Shown here: positions 23,526 to 36,868 of the stretch, piece after piece | Numbering within the stretch: position 1 is the stretch's first letter | How the letters are laid out: every line of letters begins with the position of its first letter | NCBI RefSeq assembly: GCF_900176475.1 | Contig: NZ_FWXX01000005.1 | Coordinates: 248,001 to 312,000 of the forward strand | Source: Tropicibacter naphthalenivorans | Lineage (GTDB): Bacteria > Pseudomonadota > Alphaproteobacteria > Rhodobacterales > Rhodobacteraceae | Reading direction: 5' to 3' | Length of the DNA: 64,000 nt | Translations under genes and position numbers: made by a program | Notes under the pieces: model-generated | Seen by the model: only the letters and a program-made list of their open reading frames with translations | Database searches by the model: none | Told to the model about the DNA's origin: nothing

Positions 23526-23841
23526 ATGAGCGCCTGTCCCGTGGTCGCTGTTACCTGTTCATACGCGCAACGTTGTGCGCGCTCTGCCATCTTTCCCCAG
23601 ATGTCGAAGTCTCTATGCCACGAATCAGTTAAGCGAAAAAGAACGATTTGGGGTCCGTGAGATAGTGCAAGGGGAATTGGGCAGAATCCCGCTTAAACTC
23701 CGGCGGACTGTGGCCTGAATGTGTCCAAACCCTTAACGCGCGCTTTGACAGGTCACTTGGCGCGTTTGTGAGTAGACAGGGACACCCCATTGTTTACACA
23801 GTTATTTCAGCAAAACACGTCTCGTGTATGAAGGATTTTAG
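23526..23841 (+). other. Divergent intergenic region, DUF882 gene / L,D-transpeptidase gene (316 bp)
   Basis: No coding frame is convincing here. The region must hold both promoters. A TTGACA hexamer at 23745-23750 has no good -10 at 17 bp. A short inverted repeat ACACG-TCT-CGTGT (23815-23827) lies in the leader of the transpeptidase gene. Two TTAA half-sites occur without N7 spacing. Confidence 0.6.
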
Positions 23842-25482
23842 ATGATTTCATTTCAACGACCGTCCCGAACCCGCGCTCTCAAGGCCGCTGTCGCCGCTGG
23901 CGCGCTTTTCCTGGCCTCTGGCGCCGCTGCGCAGCAGGGGGATTCGGCGCTGACGTTTCAGGTGACCGCCTTCAAACAGGCCGTCGCGGAAAATATCGGT
24001 GCCGATGAGCAGATCGCGGCCTTTTATCGGGCGCGCAATTTCGAACCGATCTGGACGAGCGGCTCTGACGCGGACCGCGCGCGCCGTCTGGCCTTGATCG
24101 AGGCGTTCTCGCTGTCGGACGATCACGGGCTGCCCCGTGGCCGCTTTGATGCCAACGCCCTCAAGGCGCGCATGGCGCAGGCGCAGACCGGGCGTGATCG
24201 TGGCCTGTTGGAAATTGAGCTGACGAACACCTTCTTGCAGTTTGCCCATGACATTCAGACCGGCGTCCTAGAGCCGGGCAAGGTGGTTCCGGCCATCAAG
24301 CGAGTGATTCCGCGCCGCGATGCCGCAGAGCTGCTGACCCGTCTGGTGGACGAAGACCCCACGGCGGTCATGCGTTCGCTGTCGCCAAGCAGCCCCGAAT
24401 ATGCCCGCCTGATGCGCGCGAAGCTGCGGCTGGAGCACCGGATCGCTCATGGCGGTTGGGGGCCGACGGTGCCGGGCGGCAGCCTGAAACCCGGTCAAAG
24501 CGGCAACGCCGTGGTGGCTTTGCGCAACCGTCTGACGGCGATGGGCTATTTGCAGCCGTCGCTGACGCAGACCTACGACAGCCGCATCGAAGCGGCCGTG
24601 CGCGAGTTCCAAGAGGACATGGGCCTGACCGCCGATGGCGTGGCGGGCGGCTCGACCATGACGGCGCTGAACAAGTCGCCCGAAGAGCGGCTGAAATCCA
24701 TCATGGTCGCCATGGAGCGCGAGCGCTGGCTGAACCTGCCCGACGGCCTTGGCCAGCGGCACGTGCGCGTCAACCTCGTGAACTTTCACGCGCAGATTTT
24801 CGACGACAACAAGCTGACCTTTGAAACCAAATCGGTGATCGGGCAGAACAAGTCGACCCATGAGACGCCGGAATTCTCCGACACGATGGAGCATATGGTC
24901 ATCAACCCGTCGTGGTATGTGCCGCGCTCGATCATCGTGTCCGAGTATCTGCCCGCCATGCGCGCCAACCCCTATGCCGCCGGTCACCTGGAGGTGATCG
25001 ATGCCCGGGGCCGTGTGGTGCCGCGCAGCAACGGGTTCTCGCAGTATTCCTCCCGCAGCTTCCCGTTCAACATGCGCCAGCCGCCGGGGCCGCGGAACGC
25101 CTTGGGCTCGGTCAAGTTCATGTTCCCGAACAAGTACAACATCTACCTGCACGACACCCCGTCGCAGGACCTCTTTGCGCGTGAGGTGCGCACCTTCAGC
25201 CACGGCTGCATCCGTCTGGACGACCCGCATGACTTTGCCTACACGCTGCTGGCCAAGCAGGAAAGCGATCCGGTGAACTACTTCCAGTCGATCCTGCGCA
25301 CGGGTCAGGAAACCCATGTGGATCTGGTGGAGCCGGTGCCGGTGCATCTGATTTACCGCACCGCGTTCACCTCGGCCAAAGGTCAGATGAACTATCGCAA
25401 CGACGTCTATGGCCGCGATGCCCAACTGTGGCGCGCGCTGGAACGCGAAGGCGTCGCGCTGCGGGTTGGCAGAAACAGCTGA
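23842..25482 (+). CDS. L,D-transpeptidase with peptidoglycan-binding domain (YcbB-like)
   Basis: A 546-residue exported enzyme that makes 3-3 cross-links in peptidoglycan or links proteins to it. Signal peptide about 1-30 (ASGAAAQ), a scaffold region, a PG-binding domain at about 218-275 (LKPGQSGNAVVALRNRLTAMGY, VREFQEDMGLTADGVAG), and the YkuD catalytic domain with SHGCIRL near residue 452 (Cys nucleophile). AAGGA lies six bases before the ATG. Long form of the family, as in E. coli LdtD. A strong terminator follows. Confidence 0.93.
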   Translation: MISFQRPSRTRALKAAVAAGALFLASGAAAQQGDSALTFQVTAFKQAVAENIGADEQIAAFYRARNFEPIWTSGSDADRARRLALIEAFSLSDDHGLPRGRFDANALKARMAQAQTGRDRGLLEIELTNTFLQFAHDIQTGVLEPGKVVPAIKRVIPRRDAAELLTRLVDEDPTAVMRSLSPSSPEYARLMRAKLRLEHRIAHGGWGPTVPGGSLKPGQSGNAVVALRNRLTAMGYLQPSLTQTYDSRIEAAVREFQEDMGLTADGVAGGSTMTALNKSPEERLKSIMVAMERERWLNLPDGLGQRHVRVNLVNFHAQIFDDNKLTFETKSVIGQNKSTHETPEFSDTMEHMVINPSWYVPRSIIVSEYLPAMRANPYAAGHLEVIDARGRVVPRSNGFSQYSSRSFPFNMRQPPGPRNALGSVKFMFPNKYNIYLHDTPSQDLFAREVRTFSHGCIRLDDPHDFAYTLLAKQESDPVNYFQSILRTGQETHVDLVEPVPVHLIYRTAFTSAKGQMNYRNDVYGRDAQLWRALEREGVALRVGRNS

Positions 25483-25506
25483 CACGCCCCTATATATAAT
25501 GTGTAA

Positions 25507-25543
25507 GACGCCGGTGCCTGAGCGGGGACCGGCGTCTTTTTCT
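25507..25543 (+). terminator. Terminator after the L,D-transpeptidase gene
   Basis: GACGCCGGT and ACCGGCGTC form a nine-pair stem followed by TTTTTCTTT. Confidence 0.85.
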
Positions 25544-25608
25544 TTGCGTGCTTGTCCCGGTCGCGCGCACAGCCTAAATCCTTGGGCAAGCCAACGGCAG
25601 GAGAAGAC

Positions 25609-26700
25609 ATGACCCACACCATCGCAGAGATCGCAGACGCTTTGGGCCTGTCTTTCCAAGGGGATGGAGGCTTGCATATTACATCCGTGGCCGAACCCGC
25701 ACAGGCGCAGGCCGATCAGCTGGCGCTGGCCATGCGGCCCGACTTTGCCGAGGGGCTGCGCGACGGTCAGGCGCAGGCGGCGATGATGTGGGACGGCGCG
25801 GATTGGCAGGGCTACGGCTTGCGCGCGGTGATCACCTCGCAGAGGCCGCGCTTTGCCATGGCGGGGCTGTCGGCGATGATGGACCTTGGGCAGGGCTACG
25901 TCGCGGGCATCCACCCCAGCGCGGTGATCGACCCCAGCGCGGTTCTGGGCGCGGAGGTCAGCGTCGGTCCCTTGGCAGTGATCGGCGCGCGGGCAGAGAT
26001 TGGCGCAGGCAGCGTGATCGGCCCGCAGGCGCAGATCGGCACAGCGGCGCGCATCGGCGCGGGGGCGGTGATCCATGCCGGCGTGCGCATCGGCGCGCGC
26101 GTGACCATCGGCGCGCGGTTCATCGCCCAGCCCGGCGCGGTGGTCGGCGCGGATGGGTTCTCCTTTGTGACGCCAGAGCCTTCGGGGGTGGAAAAAGCCC
26201 GCGCGAGCCTTGGGGCCGAGGGCACGGACGACGCGCAAAGCTGGGCGCGAATCCACTCGCTCGGTGGTGTGACCATCGGCGACGACGTGGAACTGGGCGC
26301 CAACAGCTGCATCGACCGCGGCACCGTGCGCGACACCCGCGTGGGCAACGGCTGCAAGTTCGATAACCTCGTGCAGATCGGCCACAATGTGGTGATCGGC
26401 AACGATTGTCTGATCTGCGCGCAGGTGGGCGTCGCGGGCTCGACGGTGATCGGCAACAATGTGGTGCTGGGCGGGCAGTCGGGCGTCTCTGACAACCTGC
26501 GCATCGGCGATCGGGCGATCTTGGGCGGCGCGTCGGTGGTTCTCTCCAACGTGCCAGAGGGGCGCGTGATGCTGGGTTATCCGGCTGTCAAAATGGAGAC
26601 ACATGTAGAGAGTTATAAGGGGCTACGCCGGTTGCCGCGGCTGTTCCGCGACGTTGCGGACCTCAAGAAAGCGGTTTCAAAACTGGCGGGGAATGACTAA
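25609..26700 (+). CDS. lpxD: UDP-3-O-acylglucosamine N-acyltransferase
   Basis: A 363-residue left-handed beta-helix acyltransferase of lipid A synthesis; it transfers a 3-hydroxyacyl chain from ACP to the 2-amino group. A uridine-binding N-terminal domain (about 1-100) is followed by many hexapeptide repeats ([19 protein letters not shown] and on). The catalytic His is residue 259 in QIGHNV. AGGAG lies five bases before ATG 25609. It is followed by a private ACP and ketosynthase instead of the usual fabZ-lpxA neighbours. Confidence 0.93.
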   Translation: MTHTIAEIADALGLSFQGDGGLHITSVAEPAQAQADQLALAMRPDFAEGLRDGQAQAAMMWDGADWQGYGLRAVITSQRPRFAMAGLSAMMDLGQGYVAGIHPSAVIDPSAVLGAEVSVGPLAVIGARAEIGAGSVIGPQAQIGTAARIGAGAVIHAGVRIGARVTIGARFIAQPGAVVGADGFSFVTPEPSGVEKARASLGAEGTDDAQSWARIHSLGGVTIGDDVELGANSCIDRGTVRDTRVGNGCKFDNLVQIGHNVVIGNDCLICAQVGVAGSTVIGNNVVLGGQSGVSDNLRIGDRAILGGASVVLSNVPEGRVMLGYPAVKMETHVESYKGLRRLPRLFRDVADLKKAVSKLAGND

Positions 26701-26733
26701 ATCACGGGCAATTCGGTAAGGGGACCGCGCGAA

Positions 26734-26994
26734 ATGGAAGTCAAACAGCAGGTGATCGAGATCATCGCCGAGCAGGCGTTGCTGGAGCCTTCGGATGTGA
26801 CCATGGACAGCACGCCCGAGGATTTGGGAATTGATTCCATGGGCTTGGTCGAATCGATCTTTTCCATCGAAGAGGCCTTTGACATCTCTATCCCGTTCAA
26901 TGCCAACGCCCCCAGCGAGAGCGATTTCGACATTTCCAGCGTCGCCAGCATCGTGGCGGGCATCGAACGTCTGATTGCCGAGAAAACGTCGTGA
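26734..26994 (+). CDS. Acyl carrier protein
   Basis: An 86-residue acidic carrier protein. The phosphopantetheine attachment site is Ser35 in LGIDSMGLVE. It departs from housekeeping AcpP (DSLDxVELV) and has an acidic SESDFDISSVASI segment before the last helix, so it is a specialised ACP. It lies 33 bp after lpxD and overlaps the ketosynthase start. A role in supplying a special acyl chain, possibly for lipid A, is inferred from position. Confidence 0.88.
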   Translation: MEVKQQVIEIIAEQALLEPSDVTMDSTPEDLGIDSMGLVESIFSIEEAFDISIPFNANAPSESDFDISSVASIVAGIERLIAEKTS

Positions 26995-28199
26995 AACGGG
27001 TTGTCATCACCGGCGCGGGAACGATCAACGCGCTGGGATCGTCGGTGCCTGCCACGCTCGAGGCCATGCGCGAAGGGCGCTGCGGCATTTCCGAGCTGGA
27101 ATTTCGCGACGTGGACCGGCTGGCGATCACCATCGGCGGGCAGGTCAAAGGCTTTGAGCCTGAGCGCGTGTTCAACCGCCAGCAGCTGGCTTTGTATGAT
27201 CGCTTTACCCAGTTCACCTTGATCGCCGCGCGTGAAGCGGTTGCGCAATCGGGGCTGACCTTTCACGACGCCTTGTCCGAACGGTCCGGCGTGGTGCTGG
27301 GCACCTCTGGCGGCGGCTTGACGACTCAGGACGAAAATTACCGCGCCGTCTATGAGGAGGGGAAGAATCGCGTTCACCCCTTTGTGGTGCCGAAGCTGAT
27401 GAACAATGCCGCCGCGAGCCATGTGAGCATGGAATTCAACCTGCGCGGGCCGAGCTTTACCGTTGCTACCGCCTGCGCGTCGTCGAATCACGCCATGGGG
27501 CAGGCGTTTCACATGATCCGCTCGGGCATGTGTGACGCGATGATCACCGGCGGGTCCGAATCGATGCTGTGCTTTGGCGGGGTGAAGGCTTGGGAAGGGC
27601 TGCGCGTCATGACCAAGGACGCCTGCCGCCCGTTCAGCGCCAACCGCAACGGCATGGTGCAGGGCGAGGGCGCGGGGGTGTTCGTCTTTGAGGAATACAC
27701 CCACGCCAAGGCCCGCGGGGCCGAGATATTGGCCGAAGTGCGTGGATTCGCAATGACGTCTGACGCGGCGGACATCGTGATGCCGTCGAAGCAAGGCGCC
27801 GCGAGGGCAATCGCGGGAGCCATGCGCGACGGCGGGATCGACCGGGCCGAGGTGGGCTATATCAACGCCCACGGCACCGGCACGGCGGCCAACGACAAGA
27901 CGGAATGCGCGGCGGTGGCGGACGTCTTTGGCCCGCACGCGGATGCCTTGATGATGTCCTCGACCAAGTCGATGCACGGCCATTTGATCGGCGGGACCGG
28001 CGCGGTCGAGCTGCTGGCCTGCATCATGGCGCTGCGCGACGGGGTGATCGCGCCGACCATTGGCTATCAGGAACCGGACCCGGAATGCGCGCTGGACGTT
28101 GTGCCGAACGAGGCGCGCGAGGCCTCGGTCGACGTGGTTTTGTCCAACGCATTTGCCTTTGGCGGGCTGAACGCGGTGCTGGCGCTCAGCCGGGTGTAA
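26991..28199 (+). CDS. Beta-ketoacyl-ACP synthase (FabF/KAS II-like)
   Basis: A 402-residue thiolase-fold condensing enzyme. Active-site Cys162 (VATACASSNHA), first His in NAHGTGTAANDKTE and second His in STKSMHGHLIGGTGAVE make a full Cys-His-His triad, so it should be active. It starts at a GTG overlapping the ACP stop, which indicates coupled translation. The partner ACP and adjoining lpxD suggest elongation of a dedicated fatty acid rather than bulk synthesis. Confidence 0.9.
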   Translation: MKRVVITGAGTINALGSSVPATLEAMREGRCGISELEFRDVDRLAITIGGQVKGFEPERVFNRQQLALYDRFTQFTLIAAREAVAQSGLTFHDALSERSGVVLGTSGGGLTTQDENYRAVYEEGKNRVHPFVVPKLMNNAAASHVSMEFNLRGPSFTVATACASSNHAMGQAFHMIRSGMCDAMITGGSESMLCFGGVKAWEGLRVMTKDACRPFSANRNGMVQGEGAGVFVFEEYTHAKARGAEILAEVRGFAMTSDAADIVMPSKQGAARAIAGAMRDGGIDRAEVGYINAHGTGTAANDKTECAAVADVFGPHADALMMSSTKSMHGHLIGGTGAVELLACIMALRDGVIAPTIGYQEPDPECALDVVPNEAREASVDVVLSNAFAFGGLNAVLALSRV

Positions 28200-28283
28200 G
28201 CCCGGCGAAGGCTGATCCAAAGGGGCGCTTCCGCGCGCTTTGATACACGCTAGACGATAGCTGACATGCCGTCTGGCGCGGGG

Positions 28284-29426
28284 TTAATAGCCGCGCCAGA
28301 TCCACCCACCACCGTAAATCCGCGAGCTGTCCGGGTCGTAAAAGACGCAAGCCTGCCCCGGCGAGACGCCTTCTTCGGGCGTCAGCAATTCCACTTCGGC
28401 GGTGGTGTCCGACAGCGGGCGAATGATGGCTTCACGCGGCGGGCGGGTCGAGCGGACCTTGACCGACAGATGCCATTCTTTCTGCGAAGTGAAGGGCTTA
28501 TCCCCCAGCCAGTTGATCTCGCGCACGGGGATGGTGCGGGTCGCCAGCAGCTCTTTGGGGCCGACCACGACTTGCTTTTTGTCCACGTCCAGCCGCACCA
28601 CATACAGCGGTTCGGATAGCCCGCCGATTCCCAGACCCCGGCGCTGGCCGATGGTGTAGTGGATGACGCCTTTGTGCTCGCCCAAAACGCGACCATCTGC
28701 ATGGACGATCTGACCGGGCTCGGCGGCACCGGGGCGCAGTTTCTCGATCACGCCAGCATAGTTGCCGTCGGGCACAAAACAGATGTCCTGACTGTCGGGC
28801 TTGTCCGCCACGGCCAGCCCGTATTTCGCCGCCAGCGCGCGTGTCGCATCCTTGGAGGGCAGGTGGCCCAGCGGAAACCGCAGGAATTCCAGCTGCTCGG
28901 GCGTGGTCGAAAACAGGAAATAGCTTTGATCGCGATTCGCATCCGCCGCGCTGTGCAGTTCCGGGCCGGTTTCACCCATTTTGCGCTGGATATAATGGCC
29001 GGTCGCCATGCAGTCGGCCTCGAGATCCTTGGCGGTTTCCAGCAGATCCTTGAACTTTACCCGTTCGTTGCAGCGAATGCAGGGCACCGGGGTCGCGCCG
29101 CCCAGGTACGATTCGGCGAATTCCTCGATCACGGCTTCTTGAAAGATGTTTTCGTAATCGAGCACGTAATGGGGGAATCCCATTTCCTCGGCGACCCGCC
29201 GCGCGTCGTGAATATCGATTCCCGCGCAGCAGGCTCCTTTCTTGGCCAGGGCCGCGCCGTGGTCATAAAGTTGCAGCGTAACGCCGACCACATCGTAGCC
29301 TTCTTCCTTCAATTTTGCCGCAACAACCGAAGAATCCACGCCGCCGGACATGGCGACGACGACTCGGGTTTCCGAAGGCGGTTTGGGAAAGCCCAGTGAA
29401 TTCAAAGGGCTAGGATCGAGGGGCAT
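28284..29426 (-). CDS. mnmA: tRNA-specific 2-thiouridylase MnmA
   Basis: A 380-residue enzyme that makes 2-thiouridine at position 34 of Glu, Gln and Lys tRNAs. The PP-loop is [15 protein letters not shown] (about 24-38); catalytic cysteines lie in [10 protein letters not shown] and in [13 protein letters not shown] lies seven bases before ATG 29426. Divergent from sciP with CtrA-like box between the two. Full length. Confidence 0.95.
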   Translation of the reverse strand: MPLDPSPLNSLGFPKPPSETRVVVAMSGGVDSSVVAAKLKEEGYDVVGVTLQLYDHGAALAKKGACCAGIDIHDARRVAEEMGFPHYVLDYENIFQEAVIEEFAESYLGGATPVPCIRCNERVKFKDLLETAKDLEADCMATGHYIQRKMGETGPELHSAADANRDQSYFLFSTTPEQLEFLRFPLGHLPSKDATRALAAKYGLAVADKPDSQDICFVPDGNYAGVIEKLRPGAAEPGQIVHADGRVLGEHKGVIHYTIGQRRGLGIGGLSEPLYVVRLDVDKKQVVVGPKELLATRTIPVREINWLGDKPFTSQKEWHLSVKVRSTRPPREAIIRPLSDTTAEVELLTPEEGVSPGQACVFYDPDSSRIYGGGWIWRGY

Positions 29427-29486
29427 GACAAGTCTCCGTGGAATAAACGGAATATAGGAAAATACGAAATACTCTCAAGAGCGGGT

Positions 29487-29502
29487 TTTAGAGGGCGTTA
29501 AG
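29487..29502 (+). promoter_or_regulatory. CtrA-like box upstream of sciP
   Basis: TTTA-GAGGGCG-TTAAG fits the CtrA consensus TTAA-N7-TTAA with one mismatch, about 50 bp before the sciP ATG. CtrA control of sciP is known in Caulobacter. Confidence 0.55.
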
Positions 29503-29550
29503 ACGGACGTGGCTTGATAGCGCCAAGTTAATCGCGTGGAGAACGAAAAA

Positions 29551-29823
29551 ATGTATCTCAAAAAGGTAGATGGCCCGCGTGCGGTAAAACTACCGGACGG
29601 TAGCACCATGACCCGTGCGGATTTGCCCCCGGCGGATACGCGCCGATGGGTTGCATCGCGCAAGGCCGCTGTCGTCAAGGCCGTCCAGTTTGGATTAATC
29701 TCGGAAGAACAGGCGCTTGATCGGTATGAGCTTAGCGATGAGGAGCTGTCAGAGTGGATGACTGCGGCGGCGCAGCATGGCGAAGAGGCGCTCAAGGTCA
29801 CCCGCGTCCAGAAATTCCGGTAG
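29551..29823 (+). CDS. sciP: CtrA inhibitor SciP (DUF1153 family)
   Basis: A 90-residue helix-turn-helix protein. MYLKKVDGPRAVKLPDGS at the N terminus and the DLPPADTRRWVASRKAAVVK stretch are characteristic of SciP. In Caulobacter SciP binds CtrA and blocks transcription of CtrA-activated genes. ATG 29551 is nine bases after GGAG; a GTG at 29536 is the alternative start. ctrA follows 101 bp downstream on the same strand, which keeps regulator and target together. Confidence 0.9.
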   Translation: MYLKKVDGPRAVKLPDGSTMTRADLPPADTRRWVASRKAAVVKAVQFGLISEEQALDRYELSDEELSEWMTAAAQHGEEALKVTRVQKFR

Positions 29824-29856
29824 CAAACATTTAAATTTGCGTGTTCCTGACGTATG

Positions 29857-29872
29857 GTAAGAAGGCGTTAAC
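29857..29872 (+). promoter_or_regulatory. CtrA-like box upstream of ctrA
   Basis: GTAA-GAAGGCG-TTAACC matches TTAA-N7-TTAAC except the first base, 53 bp before the ctrA ATG, consistent with autoregulation. Confidence 0.55.
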
Positions 29873-29924
29873 CTTTTTCGATCACGTTCGGGGAGACCCG
29901 AAGATGTTACTTGGAGACCTCTAT

Positions 29925-34914
<4,990 letters not shown>

Positions 34915-34923
34915 TCCAAAGAA

Positions 34924-34959
34924 AAACGGGCTGCCCGTGGAAGCGGAGCCAGCCCGTTT
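34924..34959 (+). terminator. Hairpin downstream of recG
   Basis: AAACGGGCT (34924-34932) and AGCCCGTTT (34951-34959) form a nine-pair stem ten bases after the recG stop, with only a short T run; a likely intrinsic terminator. Confidence 0.6.
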
Positions 34960-34981
34960 GAAGTGTGGTTTTACGCCGTGA

Positions 34982-35001
34982 AAAGTGAGACGACTCACTT
35001 T
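34982..35001 (+). other. Perfect inverted repeat before the small SOS-linked gene
   Basis: AAAGTGAG, a four-base ACGA loop and CTCACTTT form an eight-pair hairpin, followed by TGTTCTC. It could be a second terminator for recG or an operator at the promoter of the small gene. Confidence 0.5.
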
Positions 35002-35011
35002 GTTCTCAAAT

Positions 35012-35026
35012 GTTCTCAAAAAGTTC
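35012..35026 (+). promoter_or_regulatory. LexA (SOS) box upstream of the 40-codon gene
   Basis: GTTCTCAAAAAGTTC fits the alphaproteobacterial LexA consensus GTTC-N7-GTTC exactly. A further GTTC lies at 35002, and a TTTACA hexamer follows at 35027. The box is 63 bp before the ATG at 35090. Confidence 0.7.
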
Positions 35027-35089
35027 TTTACACGTAGTTAATTTCATGAGAACAAATAGGCAACGCAAGAGAACATCGGAGAACACGCC

Positions 35090-35212
35090 ATGCTCGACAC
35101 TGTTAAGATCGCTCTGACGCGCCAGAACAACATGTTGTGGCAGGACGCGCTTGGTGCACTGTCCTTGGCGGTCATTTTCTTTGGTGCTCTGCATCTGCCT
35201 ACGGTTTTCTAA
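35090..35212 (+). CDS. Small (40-residue) putative SOS-induced membrane protein
   Basis: A short gene that standard ORF length limits miss. GGAG lies eight bases before the ATG, and the frame ends in TAA at 35212. The product starts MLDTVKIALTRQNNMLWQD, amphipathic and basic, and ends in one hydrophobic helix (ALGALSLAVIFFGALHLPT). A consensus LexA box upstream and a terminator downstream make it a complete SOS transcription unit. I do not recognise a named family. By analogy, Caulobacter SidA and enterobacterial TisB are small SOS-induced inner-membrane proteins acting on division or membrane potential; no homology is claimed. Confidence 0.72.
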   Translation: MLDTVKIALTRQNNMLWQDALGALSLAVIFFGALHLPTVF

Positions 35213-35376
35213 ACCGCTTTGGTGTGTTCCCTGCCGGGGGCTGCCAATCTTTTTCTGCCTGCGTTTAGCGCTGTGAACATTGCGTGCATCACCTGTCCCG
35301 ATGCACCTGCCTGTCCCCTTCGGTACGCCTGCCTGTCACCGAATTTGTTCAAAGGCGCTGATCAGACGCATACTTT

Positions 35377-35414
35377 CCGCCGCCTCTTCCCCAAGAGTGC
35401 GGCGGTTTTTTTTT
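35377..35414 (+). terminator. Strong terminator between the small gene and the convergent chemoreceptor gene
   Basis: CCGCCGC and GCGGCGG pair, with an inner CTCTT/AAGAG extension and loop, followed by nine T residues. On the minus strand the A/T-rich flank also allows it to end the chemoreceptor-like gene. Confidence 0.85.
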
Positions 35415-36816
35415 ATATTTTATAGGCCAAGCGCAGACCGCCCCAGTGACGGCCCTGAACGTGGATCGGTGCGGACAGATCCTTCATCATGGCAAAGACG
35501 CCGCCGCCCATGTCGCGCCGATAGACCTGTAGAAGGAACGGTTTTTCGTTTTGCCCGGCCTTGAGCCCGACCCGGTCGTCAAAAATCCGTCGATTTCGAC
35601 AGTTTGCCGCGTTCCAAACCGGGTCCGGCCCCTGCGGGTGCGAAAATTTCTTGTTATGCGTGGGCAGGTAGCCATTGGTGTCCACGGCTGCACAGAACAC
35701 GATCCGCGAATCGTGATCCAGCACGGGTTCTTGGATCGGCGGCAGCAGGCGGTCGGTCAGCCGCGTAAAGGGCGCTAAAACCTGCTCGGGGTTACTGCCA
35801 GCAATCGGTTGGTAACTTTGGTTAAACAGTTGCTCGATCGTGATGTGGCCAGAGCGCACAGCGGCGTCAAAGGCCATGCTGATCTGGCCCGCCAGGTCCT
35901 GCACCAAGGTGATCATCGCGCCGTCTTCGCCGCTACCGCCCAAGGCGACCGCGTGTTGCAAGATGCCTTCGGAGGTGTCGATCAGGTTTTCACAGCGTTT
36001 GTTGGCCTCATCAACGCCCTTGGCGACAGCCGCGATCGATTCTGCGATGTCATCGACGGCGTTGCCGGTGTGATCCATAGCCTCCTTGGACCGGGCCGCA
36101 TCCTGCGACAAGGCGTGGGCATCGTCGCGCAGGCGGCTCATGCCGGCTTCGATCTCGGCCAAGGCGCGATCCGTCTGGCCCGAGCGCGTCAAAACCGTTT
36201 CGGCCTGCGTGACGGTTTCCTGGGCACCGCGATGCAACCGCGACATCCACTCGGACAGTTCGGCGACGGTTTCGGTAATGGTTTCAGCGGCATCGGTGGT
36301 TTTTCCACTCAGATCCTTGACCGAATCCGCGACGATGGAAAAGCCCTTGCCAGCTTGTCCGGCGCGCGCGGCCTCAATCTTGGCGTTGATGGCAAGGATA
36401 TGCACCTGAGAGGCGATATCGGTGATCAATGCGTTGGAATTGCGCACCGCGTGCAGCAGCTTTTCCACGATTTCGGTTTCGGAATGCACGCTGCGGACCC
36501 ATTCGGCCAGCGACTGCGAGCTTTGCCCGGACTCGGCGATCAAGCTGGTCGAGGTGCGCACCTGCTCGATGGCATCATCCGCAGCCAAAACCATGCGATC
36601 CACCGCAGCGACCGTCGATTCACTGGCTCTTGCAAGGCCCGCAGTGTTGTTTTGAACGCCTTGCAGCAGCGTCAGCTGGCTTTTGCAGCGATTGTCCAAA
36701 TCCTGCAAAAAACCAACGATATCAACAATTTCATGCCCCAATCCGGTGGCGGATTCGGTCAGCTCTGCCAGCTCTTTGGACGCGTCGGGCGCGTCGAAGT
36801 TCGTATTTTCCTGCAT
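35413..36816 (-). CDS. Soluble methyl-accepting chemotaxis-like protein with C-terminal sensor region
   Basis: A 467-residue cytoplasmic protein without transmembrane helices or signal peptide. The central part is a chemoreceptor signalling coiled coil, with hairpin tip ITDIASQVHILAINAKIEAA and following KGFSIVADSVKDLS. The C-terminal 120 residues (VDTNGYLPTHNKKFS, NRRIFDDRVGLKAGQ, GRHWGGLRLAYKI) look like a sensory domain placed after the signalling part, the reverse of the usual order. ATG 36816 is chosen; upstream frame lies inside the NifU-like gene. It follows that gene by 52 bp on the same strand. Confidence 0.87.
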   Translation of the reverse strand: MQENTNFDAPDASKELAELTESATGLGHEIVDIVGFLQDLDNRCKSQLTLLQGVQNNTAGLARASESTVAAVDRMVLAADDAIEQVRTSTSLIAESGQSSQSLAEWVRSVHSETEIVEKLLHAVRNSNALITDIASQVHILAINAKIEAARAGQAGKGFSIVADSVKDLSGKTTDAAETITETVAELSEWMSRLHRGAQETVTQAETVLTRSGQTDRALAEIEAGMSRLRDDAHALSQDAARSKEAMDHTGNAVDDIAESIAAVAKGVDEANKRCENLIDTSEGILQHAVALGGSGEDGAMITLVQDLAGQISMAFDAAVRSGHITIEQLFNQSYQPIAGSNPEQVLAPFTRLTDRLLPPIQEPVLDHDSRIVFCAAVDTNGYLPTHNKKFSHPQGPDPVWNAANCRNRRIFDDRVGLKAGQNEKPFLLQVYRRDMGGGVFAMMKDLSAPIHVQGRHWGGLRLAYKI

Positions 36817-36868
36817 GTCTCGCCTTTCACGCTGCCTCTCCGGGTAGCACAATGAGACAAACAGAGCG

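Noticed and set aside
24268-26604. A 778-codon minus-strand open frame
   Set aside because: It is antisense to the L,D-transpeptidase and lpxD genes; its repeated HxRADH-like text mirrors the hexapeptide repeats of lpxD.
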